Assembly (NCBI RefSeq): GCF_003852895.1
Contig: NZ_QUSW01000003.1
Location: forward strand, 1 to 64,000
Length of the DNA stretch: 64,000 nucleotides
DNA from: Rhizobacter terrae
GTDB taxonomy: Bacteria; Pseudomonadota; Gammaproteobacteria; Burkholderiales; Burkholderiaceae_C
Reading direction: 5' to 3'
Shown in pieces: positions 8,976 through 17,279 of the stretch. Within the stretch, counting starts at the first letter, position 1. Every line of letters starts with the position of its first letter. A program made the position numbers and the translations under genes. The notes under the pieces are model-generated. The model saw nothing but the letters and a program-made list of their open reading frames with translations. It made no database searches and was not told the DNA's origin.

Positions 8976-9590
8976 GTGATCCGTCGCCAAGTAGTTGCTT
9001 TCGCCCTCGCCGCCGCCAGCCTGCCGCTGTCGGTCCTTGCTGCTGACACCGTCGAAGCCGGCGGCATCAAGCTGGACACCACCGCGACGGTGGCCAACAC
9101 CAAACTCCAGCTCAATGGCTACGGCGTGCGCTACAAGGCGGTGTTCAAGGTGTATGCGGCCGGCCTGTACCTCAACGGCAAGGCCACCACGCCCGAGCAG
9201 GTGCTCAACAACACCGGCCCGCGCCGCATGCACATCGTGATGCTGCGCGAGATCGACGCCAACGAACTGGGCAAGCTGTTCACCAAGAGCATGGAGCAGA
9301 ACGCCTCGCGCGAGGAGTTCTCCAAGATCATCCCCGGCGTGATCAAGATGGGCGAGATCTTCGCTGCGCGCAAGAAGCTCGCTCCGGGCGAATACTTCTC
9401 GGTGGACTACATCCCCGGCCAGGGCACGAGCATCGTCGTGATGGGCAAGCCCGCCGCCGAACCGATCAAGGAGCCTGAGTTCTACACCGCGCTCATGAAG
9501 ATCTGGCTGGGCAAGGTGCCCGCCGATGCGCAGCTGAAGGATGCGCTGCTGGGCCAGGGCAAGTCGGCCGCGAAGGACCCGTTCAACTGA
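8976..9590 (+). CDS. Periplasmic chalcone-isomerase-like domain protein
   Basis: The 204-residue protein begins at GTG 8976 with a signal peptide (MIRRQVVAFALAAASLPLSV, cleavage near LAADT). The mature part matches the bacterial chalcone isomerase-like family: GVRYKAVFKVYAAGLYL, RRMHIVMLREI and a GVIKMGEIFAARKKLAPGEYF stretch. Members of this family are exported proteins of unknown activity and usually lack chalcone isomerase catalysis. It stands alone, divergent from the trp operon, with its own terminator hairpin after it. Confidence 0.85.
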   Translation: MIRRQVVAFALAAASLPLSVLAADTVEAGGIKLDTTATVANTKLQLNGYGVRYKAVFKVYAAGLYLNGKATTPEQVLNNTGPRRMHIVMLREIDANELGKLFTKSMEQNASREEFSKIIPGVIKMGEIFAARKKLAPGEYFSVDYIPGQGTSIVVMGKPAAEPIKEPEFYTALMKIWLGKVPADAQLKDALLGQGKSAAKDPFN

Positions 9591-9616
9591 CGGCCTGCGG
9601 ACCTGCCGTTCCTGCC

Positions 9617-9645
9617 AAGGGCGCCTGCTGGCGCCCTTGTTCATT
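9617..9645 (+). terminator. Rho-independent terminator after the chalcone-isomerase-like gene
   Basis: A perfect 9-bp stem AAGGGCGCC/GGCGCCCTT closed by TGCT lies 26 bases after the stop and is followed by GTTCATT. The T tract is short, but stem quality and position fit a terminator. Confidence 0.65.
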
Positions 9646-9685
9646 CCAGGCGCTCGAAACTTTCGACATCTTCCGGCGGGGTCCC

Positions 9686-10507
9686 TTGCGCATCATCAAG
9701 CGCATGGAGACGGACTTCGCAGCCAGCCACGCGCTCGCGTTTCATGACGAGTTCGCCGATGGCGCATTGAACCTCGACAAGTGGCTGCCCTGCCATCTGC
9801 CGCAGTGGTCGTCCCGCGTGCTGGCCGCTGCCCGCCATGACTTCGCGCTGGGCCATCTGCGCCTGCGCATCGACCCCGACCAGCCGCCCTGGTGTCCGGA
9901 ATACGACGGCGGCGTGCGCGTTTCCTCGCTGCAGACCGGGGTGCAATCAGGACCCCTGGGCAGTACCCGCGGGCAGCACCGGTTCAACCCACGCAGCGTC
10001 GTTCGCGAGGCGCAGCAGCGGCGCATCCTCTGCGCGCCCACCTTCGGACGATTCGAGCTGCGGGCCCGGGCGAACATCCCGCCGGGCACGCACGTGGCGC
10101 TGTGGATGATCGGCATCGAGGACGAGCCCGAGCAGTCCGGCGAGATCTGCGTGTGCGAGATCTTCGGGCGCCATGCCACGCCCGAATCGACACGCGTGGC
10201 CTTCGGCGTGCACCCATTCGGCGACCCGGCGCTGGTCGATGACTTCCGCGAGGCCGAGCTGCCCATCGACGTGCGCGAGTTCCACCTCTACTCGGCGGAC
10301 TGGACACCTCGGGGCATCACCTTCCACGTCGATGGTCAGCAGATCGGGCACGTGGCGCAATCACCGGCGTACCCGATGCAGCTCATGCTGGGCATCTACG
10401 AGCGCCCTTCCGAGACCGGCTCGCCCACCCAGGCCCTGCCGCAGGACAAATCGTTCGTGATCGACCACTTGCGGGTGCATCGCCCGGTGGAAAGCGCCGG
10501 GCTGTGA
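9686..10507 (+). CDS. Glycoside hydrolase family 16-like protein with altered active-site motif
   Basis: The 273-residue protein has the beta-sandwich landmarks of GH16: FHDEFADGALNLDKW near the start, FGRFELRARANIPPGTHVALWMIG and a late YSADWTPRGITFHVDGQQIG strand pair. In GH16 the active site reads ExDxxE. Here it is E153-I-C155-V-C-E158: both glutamates remain but the central Asp is Cys. No signal peptide is visible, which is odd for a GH16 enzyme. The start may instead be the internal ATG at 9704. Activity and substrate are uncertain. Confidence 0.65.
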   Translation: MRIIKRMETDFAASHALAFHDEFADGALNLDKWLPCHLPQWSSRVLAAARHDFALGHLRLRIDPDQPPWCPEYDGGVRVSSLQTGVQSGPLGSTRGQHRFNPRSVVREAQQRRILCAPTFGRFELRARANIPPGTHVALWMIGIEDEPEQSGEICVCEIFGRHATPESTRVAFGVHPFGDPALVDDFREAELPIDVREFHLYSADWTPRGITFHVDGQQIGHVAQSPAYPMQLMLGIYERPSETGSPTQALPQDKSFVIDHLRVHRPVESAGL

Positions 10508-10518
10508 TGCCCACATCG

Positions 10519-11223
10519 TCACGCCCACCGCAACGCATCCAGCCGATCGACGAAACCATCCGCATCCACCGCCGTCACCGGCTCGCCGTGGTTGTACCCA
10601 TAGGTCACGAGCACCACCGGGCAGCCGGCCGCACGCGCCGCCTGCGCATCGTTGCTGGAGTCGCCGATCACCAGCGTGCGCTGCGGCGAGGTGCCCAGCG
10701 CCTCGCAGGTCTTGAGGAGGGGGAGCGGATCGGGCTTCTTGCGTTCGAAGGCATCGCCGCCGAAGACCAGGCTGAAGCGGTTGGCCAGGCCTTTCATCGC
10801 GAGCAGGTCGCGCGCGAAGGCGCCGGGCTTGTTGGTCAGGCAGGCGAGCTTGAGCCCATGCGCCGCCAGTGCCGCCAAACCTTCGGGCACGCCGGCATAG
10901 ACATCCGAGTGATCGCCGTTGATGCGGTCGTAGTGGGCCTGGTAGGCGGCCCAGGCCGGCTCGTACGCCGACGCCGGCCCGCCCACGTCAGCGAGCACGC
11001 AGCGGATGAGATGCTCGGAGCCCTTGCCCACGCTGCGCTCGACGAGCTCGCGCGACACCGCCGGCAGCCACAGGTCCGCGAGCATGCCGTTGAGTGCGGC
11101 GTGGAAATCGCCCAGCGTGTCCACCATGGTGCCATCGAGGTCGACGATGGCCGCGTCCAGCCGGTCGTGGTTGAAGTGGATCGTGTTCACGGCCACAGAA
11201 TACGCCACGGAAAATTCGCGCAT
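10519..11223 (-). CDS. gph: Phosphoglycolate phosphatase, HAD superfamily
   Basis: The product of up to 234 residues is a HAD phosphatase with motif I VDLDGTMVDTLGDF, motif II LTNKPG, motif III Lys in FERKKPDP and motif IV VIGDSSNDAQAARAAG. Gph removes 2-phosphoglycolate formed during DNA repair and other side reactions. A GTG at 11190 (VNTIHFNHDR) is an alternative start. In relatives gph normally sits between rpe and trpE; here both neighbours on that path have been separated from it, and the genes on either side are on the opposite strand. Confidence 0.9.
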   Translation of the reverse strand: MREFSVAYSVAVNTIHFNHDRLDAAIVDLDGTMVDTLGDFHAALNGMLADLWLPAVSRELVERSVGKGSEHLIRCVLADVGGPASAYEPAWAAYQAHYDRINGDHSDVYAGVPEGLAALAAHGLKLACLTNKPGAFARDLLAMKGLANRFSLVFGGDAFERKKPDPLPLLKTCEALGTSPQRTLVIGDSSNDAQAARAAGCPVVLVTYGYNHGEPVTAVDADGFVDRLDALRWA

Positions 11224-11328
11224 CCCTGCGCCGCAGTCGGAGTAACAAACTCACGCAGCCCCGACCGGCGCAAGGGCGTAAGCTGCGCGCCTGCCTTTGG
11301 CTGAGCCACAACACTCGGAGGGGACGGC

Positions 11329-11952
11329 GTGGACGAGCTGTCGAACGGCGCGCAGGGCTATGGCCCGGTGACGCAGTTGCTGCGGCGCTGGACGGACGGC
11401 GACGATGCCGCCCTGCACAGCGTCGTGCCCATGGTCTACAAGGAATTGCAGCGCCTCGCAGGAAGGCACCTGGCCCGCGAGCGCGATGGCCACACGCTGC
11501 AGCGCACCGGCCTCGTCCACGAGGTGTTCCTGCGCATGTCCAAGGGCAGCGACATGCAGTGGCAATCTCGCGCGCAGTTCTTCGGCCTGGCCTCGCGGCT
11601 CATGCGCCACATCCTGGTCGACCATGCCCGCGCGCGGCTTGCCGACAAGCGCGGTGCCGGCGTGCAGGTGCTGCCGCTGGACGAGATCGAAGGCGTGGCC
11701 AGCGAGGCCTCGCCTGTCGACCGGCTCGATGTGCTCGCCCTGGACCGGGCCCTGCAACGGCTGGAGCAGCTCGACGCACGGCAAAGCGAGGTCATCGAGC
11801 TGCGCTTCTTCGGCGGCCTGAGCGTGGAGGAAACCGCCACCGCGCTCGACATCTCGCCGGCCACCGTCAAGCGCGAATGGGCCTGTGGGCGTGCCTGGCT
11901 GCTGCGCGAGCTGGGCGGCGGCACGGCGCGCCCTGCCGGAGGTGCCGCATGA
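11329..11952 (+). CDS. ECF sigma factor of the X6 type
   Basis: The 207-residue protein starts at GTG 11329 and has region 2 (LVHEVFLRM, SRAQFFGLASRLMRHILVDHARARLADKR) and region 4 (LDARQSEVIELRFFGGLSVEETATALDISPATVKREWACGRAWL). This is the pattern of the ECF sub-type usually encoded next to Ser/Thr kinases. It overlaps the kinase gene by four bases (ATGA), so the pair is coupled. No anti-sigma factor is adjacent; phosphorylation by the kinase is a plausible control. Confidence 0.92.
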   Translation: MDELSNGAQGYGPVTQLLRRWTDGDDAALHSVVPMVYKELQRLAGRHLARERDGHTLQRTGLVHEVFLRMSKGSDMQWQSRAQFFGLASRLMRHILVDHARARLADKRGAGVQVLPLDEIEGVASEASPVDRLDVLALDRALQRLEQLDARQSEVIELRFFGGLSVEETATALDISPATVKREWACGRAWLLRELGGGTARPAGGAA

Positions 11953-14462
11953 CCCACGCGATGGATCCGCAGGCATGGCAGCGCCTGAAAGTCCTGCTGG
12001 CCGAGGGGCTGTCGCTCGCGGTCGAGGAGCGTCCCGGGTTCATCGACCGCGTGTGCGGCGAGGACGATGCCTTGCGCCGCGAGCTCGAATCCTTGCTCGC
12101 CGCCAGCGACCTCAGCGGCACGCCGCTGGACTCGCATCCCAGCGAGCAGCTGCTGGACGCGCTCGGCATGCCGTCCACGCCGGCCTGGATCGGCCGCCGG
12201 CTGGGCGCCTACCGCCTGGTGGCGCTGATCGCGCGTGGCGGCATGGGCGAGGTCTACCGAGGAGAACGGGCCGACGGCCAATACGAGCAGCAGGTGGCCG
12301 TGAAGCTGGTGCGCGAAAGCCTGGACCGCGAGTTCCTGCGGCAGCGCTTCGACGCGGAGCGCCGCATCCTCGCCACGCTGGACCATCCCAACCTCGCCAA
12401 GATGCTGGACGCCGGCATGGCCGACGACGGCTCGCCCTACTTCGTGATGGAGTTCGTCGACGGCCAGCCCATCGATGCTTACTGCGAATCGGGCCAGCTG
12501 GGCATCGAAGCGCGGCTGCGCCTGTTCCGCACGGTGTGCCAGGTGGTGGAGTACGCGCACCGGCAAGGCGTGGTGCACCGCGACCTGAAGCCGAGCAACA
12601 TCCTCGTCACGGCGCAGGGCGTGGTGAAGCTGGTGGATTTCGGCATCGCCAAGCGCATCGGGCCGGCCGGCGGCACTGCCGTCACGGCCACGGCGCAGCG
12701 GGCCCTGACGCCCGAATACGCCAGCCCCGAGCAGGTGCGCGGCGAAGCCGCCACGCCGGCCAGCGACATCTACGCGCTGGGCGTGGTGCTGTATCGGCTC
12801 CTCACGCACGCCAGCCCCTACGGTGACACGACCGGCGACAACTACGCCCTCACCCGCGCCATCTGCGACACCGAACCGCTGCCGCCCAGCCGGGCACACG
12901 ATGCCGCAGGCCAGGCGCCGTCACGCGCCTTGCGGCGCCGGCTCCAGGGCGACCTCGACGCCGTCGTGTTGATGGCGCTGCGCAAGCAGGCCGATCACCG
13001 CTATGCGTGCGCCGAAGCGCTGGGCGACGACATCTTCCGGCACCTCGAAGGCCTGCCGGTGCAGGCACGGCGCGGTGCCCTGAGCTACCGCCTCGGCCGG
13101 CTGCTGCTGCGCCACAAGGCGGTGGCGGGGGCGGTGCTCTTCGCGAACGTTGCACTCATCGCGGGCATTGGCGTGGCGAGCTACCAGGCGGTGCAGGCCC
13201 GGCAGCAGCGTGAACGCGCGCAGCACCATGCGCAAAGCGTGCGGCGCTTGGCCAACAGCTTCATGTTCGAGGTGCACGACGCCATCGCCGAGCTGCCCGG
13301 CACCACTGCGGCGCGCAAGCTGCTGGTGCAGAACAGCCTCAAATACCTCGAGGAACTCAGCGCCGAATCGACCGGCGATGCGACGCTGAGGATGGAGCTG
13401 GCCATCGCCTACCGCAAGATCGGAGACATCCAGGGCCGCGCATTCACCGCCAACCTCGGCGACCCCGACGGTGCCCTCAAGAGCTACGCGCGGGGCGTGG
13501 CGCTGCTCGACGGCATGCCGGGCGAGGCGGCACAGCGCGAGCTGGTGAACCTGTACAAGCGCCAGGCCGGCGTGCTGGTGATGCGCGTCGAATCAGCCGG
13601 CGCGCTGGCCGCAGCGAGCAAGGCCGTCGCCATCGCGCAAGGGATCGCCAATGCGCATCCGGATTCCGAAGCCGACCTGATGCTGCTGGCGACCACGCAT
13701 GGCCAGCATGCGCAGGCCATGCAAGGCGCCGGCAAGATGGACGACTTCATGGTCGAGTCGGAAAAAGCCGCCACGCTGCTGCGGCGCGTCCTCGCGCGCA
13801 ACCCCGATCAGCGCGATGCGCAGCTCTACCTCAGCAGCCACTATTCGCAGCTCGGCGATCGCTACCTCGAACGCGACACCACGCCCGAAACCTCGAAGCT
13901 CGCCTACGACGCCTTCAGCCAGGGCGTGGCGCTGCTGGAGCGCGCACTGGCGGCCAAGCCCGACGACGCCCTGATCTCGGCCCGCATCGGTTCGATGAGC
14001 GACGACGTGGGCCGTGCACTCCTGCGCCTGAACCGGCCGGCCGAAGCCCGCACGCAGCACCTCAAGGCGCTTGCCATCTGGGACAGGCTCAGCGGTGCCG
14101 ACCCCGCCAATGCGCGCTACCGGTTCGAACGTGCGCACAGCCTGGGCCAGCTCGGCACGGCGCTCATTGCCACCGGCGACACCAAGGAGGCGCGGCAACG
14201 CCTGCAAACCGCCGTGGACATCTTCGAAGGCCTGCCCGCCGGTTCACAGCAGGACGCCTACCCGCGCTACACCCAAGCCGCCAACCTGTTCCACCTCGGC
14301 CAGGCATTGCTGGCGCAGGGCGACAAGCCGGCGGCGAAGCAGCGCTACGAACAAAGCGTGGCGATGCTGGACGACGTGGAGAAGCGTTTCGGCACCGGTG
14401 CCGGCAACGTCAGCGCGCAGGACGTGCGCGCCGCCATCGAGCGCCTCGCCTCGGCGCATTGA
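11949..14462 (+). CDS. Membrane Ser/Thr protein kinase with TPR-like sensor region
   Basis: The 837-residue product has an N-terminal helical extension, a Hanks-type kinase domain (about residues 90-370), one membrane helix (about 391-413) and a long periplasmic helical region with TPR-like repeats. Catalytic elements are complete: glycine loop ARGGMGEV, Lys118 in VAVKLV, HRDLKPSN near 209, DFG near 230 and APE-like PEYASPEQ. ATG 11949 overlaps the sigma factor stop; the frame is open well upstream but only inside the sigma gene. It probably transmits an envelope signal to its partner sigma factor. Confidence 0.93.
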   Translation: MTHAMDPQAWQRLKVLLAEGLSLAVEERPGFIDRVCGEDDALRRELESLLAASDLSGTPLDSHPSEQLLDALGMPSTPAWIGRRLGAYRLVALIARGGMGEVYRGERADGQYEQQVAVKLVRESLDREFLRQRFDAERRILATLDHPNLAKMLDAGMADDGSPYFVMEFVDGQPIDAYCESGQLGIEARLRLFRTVCQVVEYAHRQGVVHRDLKPSNILVTAQGVVKLVDFGIAKRIGPAGGTAVTATAQRALTPEYASPEQVRGEAATPASDIYALGVVLYRLLTHASPYGDTTGDNYALTRAICDTEPLPPSRAHDAAGQAPSRALRRRLQGDLDAVVLMALRKQADHRYACAEALGDDIFRHLEGLPVQARRGALSYRLGRLLLRHKAVAGAVLFANVALIAGIGVASYQAVQARQQRERAQHHAQSVRRLANSFMFEVHDAIAELPGTTAARKLLVQNSLKYLEELSAESTGDATLRMELAIAYRKIGDIQGRAFTANLGDPDGALKSYARGVALLDGMPGEAAQRELVNLYKRQAGVLVMRVESAGALAAASKAVAIAQGIANAHPDSEADLMLLATTHGQHAQAMQGAGKMDDFMVESEKAATLLRRVLARNPDQRDAQLYLSSHYSQLGDRYLERDTTPETSKLAYDAFSQGVALLERALAAKPDDALISARIGSMSDDVGRALLRLNRPAEARTQHLKALAIWDRLSGADPANARYRFERAHSLGQLGTALIATGDTKEARQRLQTAVDIFEGLPAGSQQDAYPRYTQAANLFHLGQALLAQGDKPAAKQRYEQSVAMLDDVEKRFGTGAGNVSAQDVRAAIERLASAH

Positions 14463-14504
14463 GCGCACCCGGCCAGAAAAACACTAGCCAATCTTGCGGA
14501 ATAG

Positions 14505-14525
14505 TTAGATCGACGCTCGAACTAA
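14505..14525 (+). promoter_or_regulatory. ROK-type operator before the sugar operon
   Basis: The arms TTAGATCGA and TCGAACTAA around a cgc centre form an inverted repeat matching at 8 of 9 positions. TTAG...CTAA ends are characteristic of XylR/NagC-like ROK repressor sites. It lies 160 bases before the binding-protein gene and the operon encodes a ROK regulator. Binding is inferred. Confidence 0.55.
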
Positions 14526-14684
14526 TGTGTTACCCCAATGCGCGCCTGATGGCCCGCCCGTAACTTTCGCTCGCCTTGCCGCTGCGCACTGGCCATGCGC
14601 TGCAGCGGGTGCCCGAACGCCTCGCCGGTCGACACCGGCCGTGGCCACGGGCCCACCCACCCGCAACCCATTGCCGAGAACGCC

Positions 14685-15932
14685 ATGAGACACGCCGCCC
14701 TTCTCGCCGCAGCCGCACTCGCCCTGGCGGCGAGTGCCGCCGCACAGGCCGCCACCACCGTGCTGACCGTCACCTCGTTTCCGAGCTTCGACGAGTCGGT
14801 GAAGATCGCCATCCCTGCCTACCAGAAGCTGCATCCCGAGATCGAGATCAAGCTCACCAGCCTGCCCTACGCCGACCACCACACGGCCATGAGCGCGGCG
14901 CTGGCCACCAACGCCAACCTGCCCGACGTGATGGCGCTGGAGATCTCCTACCTCGGGCGCTTCGCCGAATCGGGCGGGCTGGATGATCTTTCCAAGCCGC
15001 CCTACAACGGCAAGCCGCTGCAGCCGCAGTTCCATGCCTTCGCCTGGTCGCAGTCCTTCGATTCCACCGGCGCGCTGGTGGCGCTGCCCGCCGACGTCGG
15101 CCCGGGCGCGCTCTTCTACCGCAAGGACATCCTCGACAAGGCGGGCGTGAGCATCGAGCAGATGACGCAGTCGTGGGAATCCTTCATCGAGTCGGGCAAG
15201 GTGATCCGCGAGAAGACCGGCGCCTACACGCTCACCGGTGCAGCGGACATCTTCAACACCTACATCCGCTCCAACCTCAAGGCCGGCGAAGGCGTGTACT
15301 TCGCCAAGGGCGGCCAGTCGCTGCTGAGCACGCCGCGCTTTACGAAGGCCTTCGAGCTGGCGCTGGCCGCGCGCAAGGCGGGCATCGACGCGAAGATCAA
15401 CCCGTGGAGCCCGGAGTGGCGCGAGGCCTTCAAGCGCGAGAGCCTGGCCACTCAGATGATGGGTGCGTGGCTGGCCGGCCACCTGGCGGACTGGCTCAAT
15501 CCCGAGGGCGCTGGCAAGTGGCGTGCATCGCAGCTGCCCGGCGGCGCCTTCGCATCGTGGGGCGGGTCGTTCTATGCGATCCCCAAGGCCAGCCAGCACA
15601 AGAAGGAAGCATGGGACTTCATCCGCTTCATGAGCACCAACCGCGAACAGCAGCTCGCCTCCTTCCGCAAGATGGGCGCGTACCCGGCCATTCCGAGCGC
15701 GCAGGAGAAGTCCTTCCTGGAGGAACCGATTCCCTTCCTCGGCGGCCAACCGGCACGGCTGCTGTGGGCCGAGTCGGCACGGCGCATCCCGAGCATTCCG
15801 GTGAACAAGTTCGATCCCGTCGCCAACGAGCTGGTGTCGGCCGCTCTGGACGAGGTGCTGGAAGGCCGCAAGCCCGTGGCGCAGGCACTGGCCGATGCCG
15901 ACGCTGCACTGAAGCGCCGCGTGCGCCGCTGA
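14685..15932 (+). CDS. Sugar ABC transporter substrate-binding protein (family 1)
   Basis: The 415-residue protein starts at ATG 14685 with a signal peptide ending near AAQA. The mature form follows the MalE/UgpB-type fold: VTSFPSFDESVKIAIPAYQKLHPEIEIKL, GALVALPADVGPGALFYRKDILDKAGV, and a C-terminal AWDFIRFMSTNREQQ block. It should deliver a sugar or oligosaccharide to an ABC importer in the inner membrane. No permease or ATPase gene is nearby, which is unusual. Co-transcription with a ROK regulator and a GH43 enzyme points to xylose or arabinoxylan fragments. Confidence 0.9.
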   Translation: MRHAALLAAAALALAASAAAQAATTVLTVTSFPSFDESVKIAIPAYQKLHPEIEIKLTSLPYADHHTAMSAALATNANLPDVMALEISYLGRFAESGGLDDLSKPPYNGKPLQPQFHAFAWSQSFDSTGALVALPADVGPGALFYRKDILDKAGVSIEQMTQSWESFIESGKVIREKTGAYTLTGAADIFNTYIRSNLKAGEGVYFAKGGQSLLSTPRFTKAFELALAARKAGIDAKINPWSPEWREAFKRESLATQMMGAWLAGHLADWLNPEGAGKWRASQLPGGAFASWGGSFYAIPKASQHKKEAWDFIRFMSTNREQQLASFRKMGAYPAIPSAQEKSFLEEPIPFLGGQPARLLWAESARRIPSIPVNKFDPVANELVSAALDEVLEGRKPVAQALADADAALKRRVRR

Positions 15933-16022
15933 GCCTCGCTGCACATGTGGATCGACAATGCCGCCGCAAGCGCCGGTTCCGCCGGCGCGCTCCTGCCCCA
16001 GCCCCCAAGGAGAGCGGCGTCC

Positions 16023-17255
16023 ATGGCCAGCACCCCCATCACGGGAGACCAGCGCTTCGTCAAGCACATCAACCGCATCGCGCTGCTGCGGCTGCTGCGC
16101 GAGGAGCCGGGCCTGTCGCGCGTGGACCTGGCCGCGCGCAGCGGGCTCACCAAGTCCACGGTGAGCCTGCTGAGCAAGGAGCTGATCGACGAAGGCTGGC
16201 TGGCGGAAGACGAGGTGCAGGCCACCGGTGCGCTGGGCCGCCGGCCGACGCCGCTGCGGCTGGCGGGCCGGGGACTCGCGCTCATCGGCGCCGAGCTGGG
16301 GCCGGACCGCATCCACGTCGTCAGTGCCAGCGTGCACGGCGAGGTGCAGGAGGCGACGCAAGCCGCGCTTGCCGACCGCACGCCCGACGGCGCCTGCCAC
16401 CAGCTGGTGGAGATGGTGACCCGGCTGACCGCCAAGGCCACCCGCTCCGGCTCCCGCGTGCTGGGCGTGGGCGTGGGGCTGCCGGGCGCGGTCAACACCG
16501 TGACCGGCGTGCTGCAGTTCGCGCCCAACATCGGCTGGCGGCAGGTGGAGGTGGGGCAGCGGCTGGCGCGCGAGCTGCAGCGCTCGAAGCTGGGCGACGT
16601 GCCCGTCTACTGCCAGAACGAAGCCGACCTCGCCGCCATCGGGGAGATCGAGTTCGGCAAGCGGCCGGCCGACGATCCGCTCGTGTACATCAGCTGCGGC
16701 GTGGGCGTGGGGGCGGGCATCGTGCTCAACGAAGCCCTGTTCACCGGCGCGACCGGTTCGGCGGGCGAGATCGGCCACACCACCTTGCACATCGATGGGC
16801 GCCCATGCTCCTGCGGGCGCCTGGGCTGCGCCGAGGCCTACGTCGGTCTCAAGGCGATCGCGCGCGAAGCCGGGCACCTGGACCGCGCGCAGCAGGTCGA
16901 CCGCGACACCCTGCGCGCCGAGCTCGCCAACCCGCGCATGCGCCGTGCACGGCAGGCCTTCGCGCATGCAGGCGACGCGCTGGGCGTGCTGCTGCAGAAC
17001 GCCTGGTCCACCTTCAACCCGCAGGCCATCGTGCTCGGCGGTGAAACGGCAGCGCTGGGGGGCACGCATTTCATCGATGCGGCCATCAAGCGATTGAAGT
17101 CCTTCGCCGACCAGGCCGGCCTGCCCATGCCAGAGGTGCGCGTGGCACGCCACGGCGAACTCGCTACCGCCGTCGGCGGCGCTGCCTTCGCCATGCATTC
17201 ACTGATGCGGCCCTATGGCGCGGTCACCACGGCCTTGCGCGTGAACGGGCCGTGA
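16023..17255 (+). CDS. ROK-family transcriptional regulator (XylR-like)
   Basis: The 410-residue protein combines an N-terminal winged helix (RIALLRLLREEPGLSRVDLAARSGLTKSTVSLL, residues about 17-70) with a ROK sugar-binding domain. The ROK zinc motif is intact (CSCGRLGCAE), as are VGLPGAVN and GSAGEIGHTT. The start at 16023 has AAGGAGAG about eight bases upstream. It lies between the binding protein and the GH43 gene in one operon and likely represses it until a sugar binds. XylR is the nearest named type; the exact inducer is unknown. Confidence 0.9.
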   Translation: MASTPITGDQRFVKHINRIALLRLLREEPGLSRVDLAARSGLTKSTVSLLSKELIDEGWLAEDEVQATGALGRRPTPLRLAGRGLALIGAELGPDRIHVVSASVHGEVQEATQAALADRTPDGACHQLVEMVTRLTAKATRSGSRVLGVGVGLPGAVNTVTGVLQFAPNIGWRQVEVGQRLARELQRSKLGDVPVYCQNEADLAAIGEIEFGKRPADDPLVYISCGVGVGAGIVLNEALFTGATGSAGEIGHTTLHIDGRPCSCGRLGCAEAYVGLKAIAREAGHLDRAQQVDRDTLRAELANPRMRRARQAFAHAGDALGVLLQNAWSTFNPQAIVLGGETAALGGTHFIDAAIKRLKSFADQAGLPMPEVRVARHGELATAVGGAAFAMHSLMRPYGAVTTALRVNGP

Positions 17256-17279
17256 GATCAACACACATCGTCTTCCGCC

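Noticed and set aside
14505-17198. Minus-strand frame of 897 codons over the binding-protein and ROK genes
   Set aside because: Composition is typical of antisense frames in GC-rich DNA, and both plus-strand genes have clear motifs and ribosome sites.
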